The notes beneath the pieces are model-generated. The model was not told the origin of the DNA, made no database searches, and saw only the letters and a program-made list of their open reading frames with translations. A DNA stretch of 64,000 bases from Mitsuaria sp. WAJ17 (GTDB taxonomy: Bacteria > Pseudomonadota > Gammaproteobacteria > Burkholderiales > Burkholderiaceae_C), in contig NZ_JACJUG010000015.1 of assembly GCF_014174515.1 (NCBI RefSeq), positions 83,272-147,271 on the forward strand, read 5' to 3'. Shown piece after piece: positions 11,707-19,223 of the stretch. The translations under genes were made by a program, and so were the position numbers. The stretch's first letter is position 1. Each line of letters begins with the position of its first letter.

Positions 11707-12503
11707 AGCTCCACGACATCGGCCAGGCCGTCACGGGGCTGCAGCGCCTGCTCGGCGTGCCGGCGACCGCCGTCTTCGACGAAGCGACCCAGCTGGCCGT
11801 CTCGGACGCACAGCGCCGCTTCGGCCTGGTGGTCGACGGCATCGCCGGCCCCAAGACGATGGAAGCGCTGACGCGCGGCAGCCGGCCGGCCCGCCTGCTG
11901 GGGGACGCAGACCTGAAGGCCGCGGCCGAGGCGCTGGGCGTGCCCATCGCCGCCGTGCGCGCCGTCAACCAAGTGGAGAGCCGCGGCAGTGGCTACCTCG
12001 CCGATGGCCGCCCGGTCATCCTCTTCGAGCGCCATGTCTTCTTTCGCGAGCTGGAGAAAGCCGGCGTCGATGCCCAGGCCATCGCCAGCAAGTACCCGAC
12101 CCTGTGCGCGCACGAGCGCGGCGGCTACTCGGGCGGCTCCGCCGAATGGACCCGGATGGAGCTGGCGGCCAGTGTCTCGTACCACCGCGAGGCCGCACTG
12201 CGCTCCGCGAGCTGGGGCCTGTTCCAGATCATGGGCTACCACGCATCGGCACTCGGCTACGCGAGCGCCCAGGCCTTCGCCGACGCCATGGTGCAAAGCG
12301 AGGGCGAGCAGCTGCAGGCCTTCGTCCGCTTCATCAAGGCCGACAGCGCGCTGCACAAGGCGCTGAAGGCCCTCAAGTGGGCTGAGTTCGCCCGCATCTA
12401 CAACGGTCCCGCCTACCGGGACAACGCCTACGACCTGAAGCTGGCTCGCGCCTTCGAGCGCTTCAAGGCCTCCGACCCCTCCGACACCAAGACCCAAGCA
12501 TGA
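11700..12503 (+). CDS. Phage endolysin: peptidoglycan-binding plus N-acetylmuramidase domain
   Basis: 267 residues. Residues 1-60 form a peptidoglycan-binding domain type 1 (VTGLQRLLGVPATAVFDEAT, then VDGIAGPKTMEAL). The remainder matches the N-acetylmuramidase (DUF3380) domain: VNQVESRGSGYL with the likely catalytic Glu, ILFERHVFFREL, SWGLFQIMGYHA and IYNGPAY. It would cleave the glycan backbone of peptidoglycan during lysis. There is no signal peptide, so release would need a holin; the preceding membrane ORF overlaps its start. It overlaps the next small ORF by ATGA. The gene seems intact although the prophage is not. Confidence 0.85.
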   Translation: MLKLHDIGQAVTGLQRLLGVPATAVFDEATQLAVSDAQRRFGLVVDGIAGPKTMEALTRGSRPARLLGDADLKAAAEALGVPIAAVRAVNQVESRGSGYLADGRPVILFERHVFFRELEKAGVDAQAIASKYPTLCAHERGGYSGGSAEWTRMELAASVSYHREAALRSASWGLFQIMGYHASALGYASAQAFADAMVQSEGEQLQAFVRFIKADSALHKALKALKWAEFARIYNGPAYRDNAYDLKLARAFERFKASDPSDTKTQA

Positions 12504-12598
12504 GCAAACTGACCCCCTTCCTCCTCACCATCGCCGGCCTGGCCTTCGCCGGCCTGCCAGGCACCACCGCGGACTTCCAGAACATGATGGCTTGGTGA
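12500..12598 (+). CDS. Short hydrophobic ORF after endolysin (possible truncated lysis gene)
   Basis: 32 residues, translationally coupled to the endolysin stop by an ATGA overlap. The N-terminus is hydrophobic (FLLTIAGLAFAG) like a signal-anchor. Its position after holin-like and lysin genes is where spanin-type genes normally sit, but it ends after 32 codons, so it is probably a broken remnant. No homology can be claimed. Confidence 0.4.
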   Translation: MSKLTPFLLTIAGLAFAGLPGTTADFQNMMAW

Positions 12599-12732
12599 GG
12601 AGGTGGTGGCCTTCGAGCCCTATGTGGTTTCGGAGGCAGGGGGCGGCGATGCCTGACCACGTAGGAAGCCCCGGCTGATGCTCCCGGCGTGCCGGTTCAG
12701 GAAGGGGCTGCCAATTGGGCTGACTCCAGTCG

Positions 12733-13656
12733 TCAGCGCTTCTGGCCTTCAGCCCATGCCGTTGCCGGGGCGGAAGGGGGGGCAGATGCAGGAGCTGACG
12801 CGACCGATGCGCCCGGAGGCGCCCTTTGACCTCGTTCTTCCGATGAGGCTTGGGGTGCCTTCACATCGGTGCTGAAGTCGAGGATCGTGGGAACCCTCAC
12901 TATGTTGGCTTGGACGATAGCTGAGAGTGCGCTTACAACCGCGACAAACCAGAGCGCCCATTGAAGGCGCTGACTGGCTGTGTGCTTGCGCTCCTCTTCG
13001 TCACGTCGCTCGAGCTCGGCCATGCCATGGCCAGTAATGCGGTACCTCTGGCTGTCTCCTGAAACGTTGATGGCCCACTTCATGGCCACGCAGGAATCAA
13101 GGTAGAGCTGTATCTTGTTTCGAAAGGCACCGCCGCCGGGATGCTTCCAGTATCGCCTGGTGGCGAGGTTCTCACAGAGTTGGAAGTAGGTGGTGCCCCG
13201 ATACCCCGAGCCGGACTCCATATCGTCATAAAGCGCTCGCAGGACCATCGTCTGCTGTGCGCTGACGAGGGATCTGCGGTTGAAGAACCACTGCCCAACC
13301 TGGTCGGCCCAAAGTGCCATGTATGGCCAGCGTGTCGTACGGCTGCGCACGAAGTCCCAGAGACCAAAGCACTCAACCTCGGAAAGACCACGGTAGTGCA
13401 CGATCCTGATCTGCCGGGCTTCCACCGCCGAGAATCGCAAAGTGGTATCGATCTGCGACCCATTCTCGTAGTGGTGGCAGCGAATGCCGTCGTCCTCAAT
13501 GGCGCTCACCCATTGAGGCGGGTCGAGCTGGAGCTCGACGGCGAAGCAGTTGACGGCTTCACCGTCAGGGCCAGACCTTGAAATTTTCAATGGGCACGGG
13601 CGCAGCAGCGCCGGCCCAACGAACCGTTTGAAAAGCAGCGTCTCTAGGTTGTTCAT
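12733..13656 (-). CDS. Unrecognised cargo protein with C-terminal membrane segment
   Basis: 307 residues; no family recognised. The middle part (about residues 130-225) looks like a winged-helix-type alpha/beta domain (MVLRALYDDM helix, then TTYFQLCENLA, QRYRITGHG). It is followed by a charged linker and one hydrophobic helix (LQWALWFVAVVSALSAI), then a Pro/Ala/Ser-rich tail. Orientation is opposite to the lysis genes. Base composition is lower in GC than the core genes, which suits acquired cargo. It could be a morphogenesis-independent prophage accessory gene or a defence gene; neither can be shown from sequence. Confidence 0.6.
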   Translation of the reverse strand: MNNLETLLFKRFVGPALLRPCPLKISRSGPDGEAVNCFAVELQLDPPQWVSAIEDDGIRCHHYENGSQIDTTLRFSAVEARQIRIVHYRGLSEVECFGLWDFVRSRTTRWPYMALWADQVGQWFFNRRSLVSAQQTMVLRALYDDMESGSGYRGTTYFQLCENLATRRYWKHPGGGAFRNKIQLYLDSCVAMKWAINVSGDSQRYRITGHGMAELERRDEEERKHTASQRLQWALWFVAVVSALSAIVQANIVRVPTILDFSTDVKAPQASSEERGQRAPPGASVASAPASAPPSAPATAWAEGQKR

Positions 13657-13783
13657 GCCTCAGCCAGCAGTTCAGCTTCCTATTGAGCCGCCTGGCGGCT
13701 ACCCGCTGAGATGAGCAGGTCGCAGGTCGTTTGCTCGACAGAAGGCAAGCTATGGTGCTTTGGGAGCCTTCTGCAGGGCGGCT

Positions 13784-14206
13784 CTAGTTCTTCTTCGGCT
13801 GTGGTGCCGGTTGCGGCATGGGAGGGCGCTTGCCGCCTCCGCGCTGCAGAAATGCGACGGCCAGCGTGCCAATGGTGATAGTGGCGATCGTGCCACCAAG
13901 CACAGCCTGCCCATTCAGCCCGGCGTAGACACCGCCGCCGATCCCGCCTGCTGCGACCAACAGGGCAGCCAGCTGCCCGAACATGCGTTCGACGAAGACA
14001 TACGTATTGATCCTGTTGTCCTGCGCTCGTCGGTGCGCAGCTTCTTTGCGCGTTTCGTCGACTACAAAGTCGACCAAATCTGGGCGAAAGGTGTGCAGCC
14101 GCTCCAGTTGAGGAACGGGGAGAGCAAGAGCGTCTGTTTCGTGGGCGTCGACGGTCAATTCGCCGCCATTGCTATCTGTGGCTCGAGCTCTTAGCGACTT
14201 TCCCAT
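13784..14206 (-). CDS. DUF2335 family membrane protein
   Basis: 140 residues. After a polar N-terminus comes the DUF2335-like motif (PQLERLHTFRPDLVDFVVDETRKEAAHRR, quoted here only as its start PQLERL and end EAAHRR). Two hydrophobic helices follow (QLAALLVAAGGIGGGVYAGL and VLGGTIATITIGTLAVAFL), then a Pro-rich tail. DUF2335 proteins are frequent in prophages and islands and have no known role. It overlaps the upstream small gene by 35 bp, implying translational coupling. Confidence 0.75.
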   Translation of the reverse strand: MGKSLRARATDSNGGELTVDAHETDALALPVPQLERLHTFRPDLVDFVVDETRKEAAHRRAQDNRINTYVFVERMFGQLAALLVAAGGIGGGVYAGLNGQAVLGGTIATITIGTLAVAFLQRGGGKRPPMPQPAPQPKKN

Positions 14207-14375
14207 ACTTATTGGTCTTCTTTTTCAGGGTGGCTGCAACTTTGCGCGCGTCTCCACGCAAGGCAGCTTGGTCACGTTCGAAGCCACCACGGCCGGACCT
14301 ATAGAGCCGCTGCTGCGGGGCCCAGAAGCCCAGGACGCTTGCGAATCCGTCGAGTACGTTGAGTAGGTGGTTCAT
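14172..14375 (-). CDS. Small basic protein upstream of DUF2335 gene
   Basis: 67 residues, with an amphipathic N-terminus (LLNVLDGFASVLGFW) and a strongly basic C-terminus. The start has a GGGGGG purine run 8 bp upstream. Its 3' end overlaps the DUF2335 gene by 35 bp in another frame, suggesting a two-gene operon. No family recognised; it may be real because of the overlap and the ribosome site, but it could be spurious. Confidence 0.5.
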   Translation of the reverse strand: MNHLLNVLDGFASVLGFWAPQQRLYRSGRGGFERDQAALRGDARKVAATLKKKTNKYGKVAKSSSHR

Positions 14376-14591
14376 GGTCGTTTCCCCCCATGGTTACGGT
14401 CTCCCGCCTGCACTCCCAGAGTGTGGTAGGAGAGGGTGGTTTGGGGTGCAATGTGGAACACTGTAGCAGATCGGTCAATGCCGATATGTCAAGTGGGAGT
14501 AGGGAAATCTCTATGCTCGCTTGACATCGTGGTGGCATAGCCGATCGGTAGCGGTTGATGGCTCTGGCATTTGCTATGCCTGGAAGCAGGA

Positions 14592-14611
14592 AGGGGCGCC
14601 GCAGCGCCCCT
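14592..14611 (-). terminator. Strong hairpin downstream of antirepressor operon
   Basis: An AGGGGCGC stem, CGCA loop and GCGCCCCT complement lie 21 bp past the antirepressor stop. The T-run on either strand is short, so efficiency is uncertain. Confidence 0.5.
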
Positions 14612-14632
14612 TTGTCATGCGGGTGACCCTTC

Positions 14633-15523
14633 TCAGGCGGCCTGGAAGATCAGGCAGCGCAGCAGGGGCGAGTGCGGGGCGCGCAGCTTGCTCTTCACGC
14701 GGCCGAAGCGGATGTAGCGCGGGTCGGCTCGCATGGCTTCCTCGATGGCCTCCTGCACCGCGGGCTTCTCAAGGCCGGGCCACAGCAGGCCCTCATCGCT
14801 GGCCACGGCGTACAGCGTCGGCAGGCTGATGGCGACCTCGCCGGCGTCCGGGCTGTGGTCCAGCAGCTGCAGGCCCAGGTCTTCGACCAGCTCCCAGAAT
14901 TGCCGGCGGTAGACCGCAGCCGCCTCGGCCGGGCGCGGGAAGTGCTCGACCTTCGGAAGCGGCAGGCCCACGGCGCGGTTGTAGGAGGTCAGCGCCTGCA
15001 GCTGCTGCTCGTACTCGCCCACCGTGGCGGCCCGCGCCAGCTTGCTGGCGGCCTCGCTGGCCAGGTTGGTGATCTTGACCAGGTCGCCGGCGCGGATCTG
15101 CATCTTCGGCGTGCGGGCGCCCAGTAGCGGGCGGTCGCGCTCCTCGATCACGGCCTGGCGCAGCAGCTCGACGGCCTGCTTCTCGCGCTGGATGAAGTAG
15201 CGCCGGACCTGGCGGCCGAGGTCGTTGTTCTCCAGCATGGCCAGCTCCTTGGCCATGTCGAGGGTCAGGTGGTAGTCGACGGATCGGCGGTCACCGCCAT
15301 GCTGAGCAACTTGATTTTCCGGATCGGGAAAATCAAGTCTGGCATCGCGAGCCGCCATGGTGACGTAGTCGGAGCCCAGCTCGAAGCCGTAGTCATCGAT
15401 CCGGCCCTTGATCCAGGCGGCGAAGACGCGGCCGACGCCCAGGGCTTTGTGCAGGTCGCGGGCATTGCAGAGCAGGGTGTCTTCCTGCTCGGTCAGGGGG
15501 AAAACAGGGATGAGGTTGTTCAT
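14633..15523 (-). CDS. AntA/AntB-type phage antirepressor
   Basis: 296 residues from the ATG at 15523; a GTG two codons upstream is an alternative. The N-terminal AntA/AntB domain is clear: NARDLHKALGVGR, FAAWIKGRI, GSDYVTM and then LTLDMAKELAML...RRYFIQ. Such proteins inactivate phage repressors or bind DNA to trigger induction. The C-terminal half contains a KMQIRAGDL segment, then PTLYAVASDEGLLWPG and a basic end, unlike the common KilA-C tail. A perfect 30-bp palindrome lies inside the coding region and encodes the stretch around FPDPENQV. It follows the 111-residue gene by 9 bp and is probably co-transcribed with it. Confidence 0.8.
   Translation of the reverse strand: MNNLIPVFPLTEQEDTLLCNARDLHKALGVGRVFAAWIKGRIDDYGFELGSDYVTMAARDARLDFPDPENQVAQHGGDRRSVDYHLTLDMAKELAMLENNDLGRQVRRYFIQREKQAVELLRQAVIEERDRPLLGARTPKMQIRAGDLVKITNLASEAASKLARAATVGEYEQQLQALTSYNRAVGLPLPKVEHFPRPAEAAAVYRRQFWELVEDLGLQLLDHSPDAGEVAISLPTLYAVASDEGLLWPGLEKPAVQEAIEEAMRADPRYIRFGRVKSKLRAPHSPLLRCLIFQAA
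15309..15338. repeat. 30-bp palindrome inside the antirepressor gene
   Basis: Perfect 12-bp arms, ACTTGATTTTCC and GGAAAATCAAGT, surround a GGATCG centre. A near-identical element with the same 12-6-12 layout is found at 16180-16209. Confidence 0.75.
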
Positions 15524-15532
15524 GGCCACGGC

Positions 15533-15868
15533 TCAGTGGAGGGCGGCATTGATGGTGCTGACCGAGCTGCGCAGCTTCTCGACCAGCGGCGTCAGCAGGC
15601 ACATCAGGCCGGCGGCGCGCAGGGGCTTCTCGGGGTCGGCGTCGAGCATGGTCAGCAGCATGTCGAAGGCCTCGATCAGGTCGTACTGCTGGCGATGCGC
15701 CTGGTCCAGGATCTGGTTCGTGCTGTGGGCTTGATCGAGCAGCTCATCGAAGCCGGCGGCGGTCAGGACGTCGGTCTTCAGGCCCTGCAGGCGGGCGAGT
15801 TGATCGAGGGTGTCGCACAGCGCGGCGCGCCGGGCGTGAGGGGTAACGGCTTGGTCAGTTGCGCCCAT
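15533..15868 (-). CDS. Small phage-associated helical protein of unknown function
   Basis: 111 residues, starting at the ATG at 15868 which has a perfect ACGGAGG ribosome site. A longer reading frame extends upstream but crosses palindromic control DNA and has no start signal. The protein is almost all helix (LCDTLDQLARLQGL, then QQYDLIEAFDMLLTMLDAD and LLTPLVEKLRSSVSTIN). No family is recognised; similar short ORFs sit beside antirepressor genes in Burkholderiales prophages. The antirepressor starts 9 bp after its stop, so the two form an operon. Confidence 0.65.
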   Translation of the reverse strand: MGATDQAVTPHARRAALCDTLDQLARLQGLKTDVLTAAGFDELLDQAHSTNQILDQAHRQQYDLIEAFDMLLTMLDADPEKPLRAAGLMCLLTPLVEKLRSSVSTINAALH

Positions 15869-16027
15869 GGGGCCTCCGTAGGTTGCAGTCGTCGAGTGAC
15901 TGCCACCCTCCGCCAAGAGGGCGGCAGCCCGAGGTGGGTTGGCGGACCGGGCAACCCGCGGAGCGGAAACCGGCGAGCCTTGCGGCTCCCCACCCGGGCC
16001 GCCATTGAACGGACGGAATACGGGCGC

Positions 16028-16057
16028 AAAAAAGCCGCAGCTCAGTCGATGCGGCTT
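16028..16057 (-). terminator. Intrinsic terminator in the antirepressor leader
   Basis: On the minus strand AAGCCGCA, a 10-nt loop and TGCGGCTT are followed by TTTTTT. It lies about 160 bp upstream of the first gene of the antirepressor operon, with no gene ending just before it. It may be an attenuator or the end of a small RNA. Confidence 0.7.
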
Positions 16058-16129
16058 CAGGGCCGCGGATTGCATCGGGCCGCCAAGCCCGGGCCCTGAT
16101 GTGCAGGGCTGCCAGAAGTCTAGCGCGGA

Positions 16130-16152
16130 ATTTTCGTCACTGTGACGAAAAT
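16130..16152. promoter_or_regulatory. Perfect 23-bp palindrome, probable operator
   Basis: ATTTTCGTCAC, a single T, and GTGACGAAAAT. The shape is that of a homodimeric repressor site. It lies upstream of the leftward antirepressor operon and its leader terminator. The cognate regulator is not in the window. Confidence 0.6.
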
Positions 16153-16179
16153 CGACACAGGAGCGGACGCGCGCCCGGC

Positions 16180-16209
16180 ACTTGATTCCCCGGATTGGGG
16201 GGATCAAGT
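16180..16209. repeat. Second copy of the 30-bp palindrome
   Basis: ACTTGATTCCCC, centre GGATTG and GGGGGATCAAGT. It has the same architecture as the copy at 15309-15338 with one mismatch between its arms. A more degenerate third version (TTCTCCCC-CGATTCG-AGGAATATT) follows at about 16220-16246. Confidence 0.6.
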
Positions 16210-16649
16210 TGGTCGGTGAGTTCTCCCCCGATTCGAGGAATATTCCGCCGACGCGATCAGAGCCCCTCAGAGACGCGCGGGCCCGGGCAGACCCTGGCCC
16301 TTGGCCGCGCGGACGATCGCGGCTCCTGGGGCCGCTGGGCGGCCTGGGCGGGGCCTCGCCGCCGGGAGGCACCCCTGCCGGACCTCGGCCGCGCTCCGGA
16401 GCGCGCGCGTGACCCCGCCACGCCTGCCCGCTTCATGTGCCTGGTTTCCTGCAGCTGCATGAGGCCCTGCCGAAGGGCCGCTGCCCCGTGGGGAATGCCG
16501 GCCAGCGGCCGTCGAGGACTGTTGCGGATTCATGCACCCAAGCGCATGCATGGCGATGCGAAGTCCAGGGTTTCGGCCCCACAAAAGGTAATCACCGTCA
16601 CCAGGCCCAAAGCCGGCGAAATTTGCCCTTACGAATCAACGATCTAGGC

Positions 16650-16787
16650 AGTTACCTTTGAAAGGCAACCTGGAGGCACCTGAAAAGTAATCGGCTCCTA
16701 AGTGCTTGATTTGCAAGGCTTTGTCTGCATATTCAGGTTACCTTTTATAGAGGTAATCTAGTTACTCTAAAGTTACCCAAAGGTGAC
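16650..16787. promoter_or_regulatory. Array of GTTACC-type operator dyads
   Basis: At least three dyads with half-sites close to AGGTTACCT occur at 16650-16671, 16735-16759 and 16760-16787. Isolated half-sites lie at about 16585 and 16685. Spacing and repetition are typical of a phage repressor or excisionase binding region between divergent transcripts. Confidence 0.55.
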
Positions 16788-17002
16788 TCCGACCCGGGCC
16801 GGACTTTGCCCAGTGTTCATCGGGGTTCCCGGCGATTTGATGGGGTCGGCGTCAAAGATTACCTTTTTTTCGACCCCCTCGGACCTGAGAAATGGGCCGC
16901 GCGCGCATGGCGGGCGCACGCGATCTTCACCTTGTTGTCGCCAGCGCGAGGACATGGCCGCCGGGCTACCGCCGGCTGGCCAGGCTGACCAGAATCCTGG
17001 CC

Positions 17003-17248
17003 ATGCAGATCAACATGCGCGACCCCGAAAGCATCGCCGCCTGGTACGAGGTCTTCCCGGCCCGCCATGGCCCCCAGCTCGCCGCGCTGCGGGCCCTTCG
17101 CCCGGCCTTCGCGCTGGCTATCGACGCTGCTGGCCAGCTGCTGCGTGCGCGGCGCCTGACGGCGGCCGTCGGCCAGCCCGGCGCACGTCGTGGATCCGGT
17201 AAACTCTCCAACGCCGCTGCCGCCGAGCCTCCCTCATTTCCTCCCTGA
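17003..17248 (+). CDS. Small conserved-looking phage/island protein
   Basis: 81 residues starting with MQINMRDPESIAAWYEVFP. This type of short ORF, with RDPxSIxxWxxxFPxRHGxQL, is familiar to me from integrase-associated regions of Burkholderiales; no function is known. The ribosome site is weak, and an upstream in-frame start at 16892 exists but adds Arg-rich residues unlikely to be coding. An intrinsic terminator follows 13 bp after the stop, which supports it as a real transcription unit. Confidence 0.6.
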   Translation: MQINMRDPESIAAWYEVFPARHGPQLAALRALRPAFALAIDAAGQLLRARRLTAAVGQPGARRGSGKLSNAAAAEPPSFPP

Positions 17249-17261
17249 CGGAGCGGCTTTG

Positions 17262-17290
17262 ACGCCGGCACTGGATGCCGGCGTTTTCTT
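17262..17290 (+). terminator. Rho-independent terminator
   Basis: Perfect 9-bp stem ACGCCGGCA / TGCCGGCGT with a CTGGA loop, followed by TTTCTT. It ends the rightward transcript of the gene at 17003-17248. Confidence 0.8.
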
Positions 17291-17383
17291 CATTGCACCG
17301 TCAAGACCTTCGACGTGGGTTGCCCTCAAGGCCGGGGCCGCGCAAGCCGGCGCTGGGCATGGAATACACCGTTCCAACCGGTA

Positions 17384-18019
17384 CTATGTATTCGAGGCAC
17401 ACCTCGCTGCCGGGTCGAAAAGGTCGTTGGCAACCACTGCGCAGTCAGCAAGCAGGTCAGCCAGGTTGACATAGGTCAAAGCGTGATTGCGGGTGGAAAA
17501 CCCGCTGTTAGTCAACCACATGGGGACGGTGTCGTCATCGTGGTGCTTTCCTTCACGCACCCGTTTGCCCCAATGCTTGATCGTGTTTGCTATTTCATAG
17601 GCATGTTCTTGCGGAGTGTCGTCACCTTTCGTGAAGATGTTGGTGTTCGAAAGAGTGACGACTAGCTCTGTAAAAGCCTGAAGATTTAATAAGCATGTCT
17701 CCCAGGCGCGAAGTGCGCGGTAATACTTGTTTGAGGATGGATTTTCGGGCTTGCTTGATTCCAGGTAAGTGCTGGTTAACTCCCGCGCACGCTTGTGGTC
17801 CTCAATAGCGGCCTGAGCACGGTAGATGATATTGAAAGCAAGCTGTCGCTGGTTCCCCTCGTATTGAGAAAGAAACACTGAATGGAGGAAGTGGTTTGCC
17901 ATCCAGTACTCGGCCTGCACGCCCGCTATAGCTGGTTCTGGAATCTCGGCTTCAGTAAATTGTGCAATGCCCGGGGCAATGAAGCGATTCAGAATATCGG
18001 GGTTCCATGTGGGTGCCAT
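17384..18019 (-). CDS. Unrecognised cargo protein, helix-rich
   Basis: 211 residues; no family recognised. It appears mainly alpha-helical, with an aromatic N-terminal part (VQAEYWMANHFLHSVFLSQYEG). The middle is a helix with KYYRALRAWETCLLNLQAFTEL, and then comes EIANTIKHWGKRVREGKHH. The layout recalls HEPN-like helical bundles, but the RxxxxH motif is not evident. The base composition is clearly lower in GC than flanking genes, marking it as recently acquired. It stands alone, opposite to yedK. Confidence 0.65.
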   Translation of the reverse strand: MAPTWNPDILNRFIAPGIAQFTEAEIPEPAIAGVQAEYWMANHFLHSVFLSQYEGNQRQLAFNIIYRAQAAIEDHKRARELTSTYLESSKPENPSSNKYYRALRAWETCLLNLQAFTELVVTLSNTNIFTKGDDTPQEHAYEIANTIKHWGKRVREGKHHDDDTVPMWLTNSGFSTRNHALTYVNLADLLADCAVVANDLFDPAARCASNT

Positions 18020-18207
18020 TGTTTCTGCCTGCTAGTTTGCCGTGTGCAGCACGGTGAAAATCTTTTGCCGAACAATTTGGGTGCTCGGCGTTAATCGGCC
18101 CTCACCCGCAAGTCTCGGCCAGCCACGTGCGAGGGCACCACATTCCTGGTTCGTCGGGGTTGTAGCAACTCTTGGGCATACAAGCCATTTGTGACTACAT
18201 TCGTCGC

Positions 18208-18918
18208 ATGTGTAACCTGTACCACGTAAGTCCCAAGGGAGACATTTTCACGTACTTCAGGACCAGCGTGCCCGACCCCTGGCTGGACGCGCCGGTCGTC
18301 GGTCCATTTGGACAGGGGGTCTTTCTTAGAAGCCGGGGCCGCGGCCTGGATTGCGTCCTAGGCCAGTGGGGCCTAATCAGGCCAGGGCAGCCGGAGCGGA
18401 TCGAACGGCTGCCGTCAAAGGTGCCGGGAAAGCAGGGTCGCCCCAGGTCAACGAACAATGCGCGAATCGAAGGCATCGAGAAGAAGGTGACCTTCCGCGC
18501 CGCGTGGGCGGAGGGCCGGCGCTGCATCATCCCGGCGGCCTGGTATCAGGAGCCGAACTGGGAGACCGGCAAGAACATATGGTGGCAGCTACGGCGTGCC
18601 AACGGGCTACCCTGGGCCTTGGCCGGCCTATGGTCTGAGTGGGTCGATCCGGCCACCGGTGAGGTGGTGCCGAACTTCACCATGATCACCACAAACTGCG
18701 ATCAGCACCCGCTGCTGAATCGCCTGCACAAGCCAGATCCAGACCTGGCGGCGGACGCTCAAGACAAGCGCTCATTGGTGCACCTGGAGCCGGGCCAGTG
18801 GGAGACCTGGCTGCACGGTTCGATCGACCAGGCCCTGGCCATGATCAAACCGGCGCCAGCGGAGATGTTCGATCTGGCGGACGCTCGTCGAACCGACCAG
18901 CTTCTGACGGCTCGCTGA
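18208..18918 (+). CDS. yedK: SOS response-associated peptidase (SRAP/YedK/HMCES)
   Basis: 236 residues from the ATG at 18208, chosen because it exposes Cys2 (MCNLYHV), the nucleophile that bonds covalently to abasic sites in single-stranded DNA after Met removal. Other SRAP motifs are present: an NNARIEGIEKK segment with the conserved Asn and Glu, RRCIIPAAWYQEP with the conserved active-site region, WALAGLWSEW, FTMITTNC and the final LHKPDP. The annotated upstream extension of 12 residues would block the Cys2 chemistry. It overlaps the convergent gene at 18845-19222, which carries a LexA box at its start, so an SOS context is plausible. No LexA box is found upstream of yedK itself. Confidence 0.9.
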   Translation: MCNLYHVSPKGDIFTYFRTSVPDPWLDAPVVGPFGQGVFLRSRGRGLDCVLGQWGLIRPGQPERIERLPSKVPGKQGRPRSTNNARIEGIEKKVTFRAAWAEGRRCIIPAAWYQEPNWETGKNIWWQLRRANGLPWALAGLWSEWVDPATGEVVPNFTMITTNCDQHPLLNRLHKPDPDLAADAQDKRSLVHLEPGQWETWLHGSIDQALAMIKPAPAEMFDLADARRTDQLLTAR

Positions 18919-19222
18919 CCGGGCGGCACCACCACGTCTGCCGCAGCCCTGGGTCTTGCAGATGGTCTGAGTCCTCGCGGCCCGACAGAAGGAACCCGCG
19001 GTCTTCCATCGCGGTCAGTTCGCAGTCATGGATGGCCGGGATCAGGTACGAGGCGCCCCGGCTTTGGCCGCATCGCAGAACGGCAGACCTCACCCATCGA
19101 TCCTCAAATCGGTTCGACAGGCGCCAACGCTCAATCGTGAGCCAACCAACCGAGGGCTCGCCGAGCTGGTCGAGCGCCAACTTCATCCCATCTTTCCTGA
19201 GCCTCAATACTGCCACCTTCAT
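18845..19222 (-). CDS. Unknown protein headed by a LexA box, convergent with yedK
   Basis: 125 residues from the ATG at 19222, or 113 from the ATG at 19186, which has an AGGA ribosome site. No family recognised. The core (WLTIERWRLSNRFEDRWVRS, then SYLIPAIHDCELTAMEDRGF) looks like a compact mostly beta domain. The 3' end overlaps yedK by 74 bp on the opposite strand. A perfect LexA box ends 1 bp upstream of the first ATG. A transcript starting inside the box would leave the 19222 ATG almost leaderless and give the 19186 ATG a normal leader. It is a candidate SOS-regulated partner of YedK; the function is open. Confidence 0.6.
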   Translation of the reverse strand: MKVAVLRLRKDGMKLALDQLGEPSVGWLTIERWRLSNRFEDRWVRSAVLRCGQSRGASYLIPAIHDCELTAMEDRGFLLSGREDSDHLQDPGLRQTWWCRPVSEPSEAGRFDERPPDRTSPLAPV

Positions 19223-19223
19223 G

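Larger units (their letters stand above)
15869..17002. other. 1.1-kb non-coding control region of the prophage remnant
   Basis: No convincing gene is present. The stretch holds a minus-strand intrinsic terminator (16028-16057), a perfect 23-bp palindrome (16130-16152), a 30-bp palindrome related to one in the antirepressor (16180-16209) and an array of GTTACC/GGTAAC dyads (16650-16787). The last third is AT-richer. It separates the leftward antirepressor operon from the rightward small gene at 17003, as a phage immunity region would. Confidence 0.6.

Noticed and set aside
12749..13581. Alternative open frames on both strands across the unknown cargo gene
   Set aside because: Short and motif-free; the 307-codon frame is the longest and alone shows ordered helices plus a membrane segment.
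15869..16372. Upstream extension of the 111-residue phage gene to 279 residues
   Set aside because: It would translate palindromic control DNA and the leader terminator; the ATG at 15868 has a perfect ribosome site.
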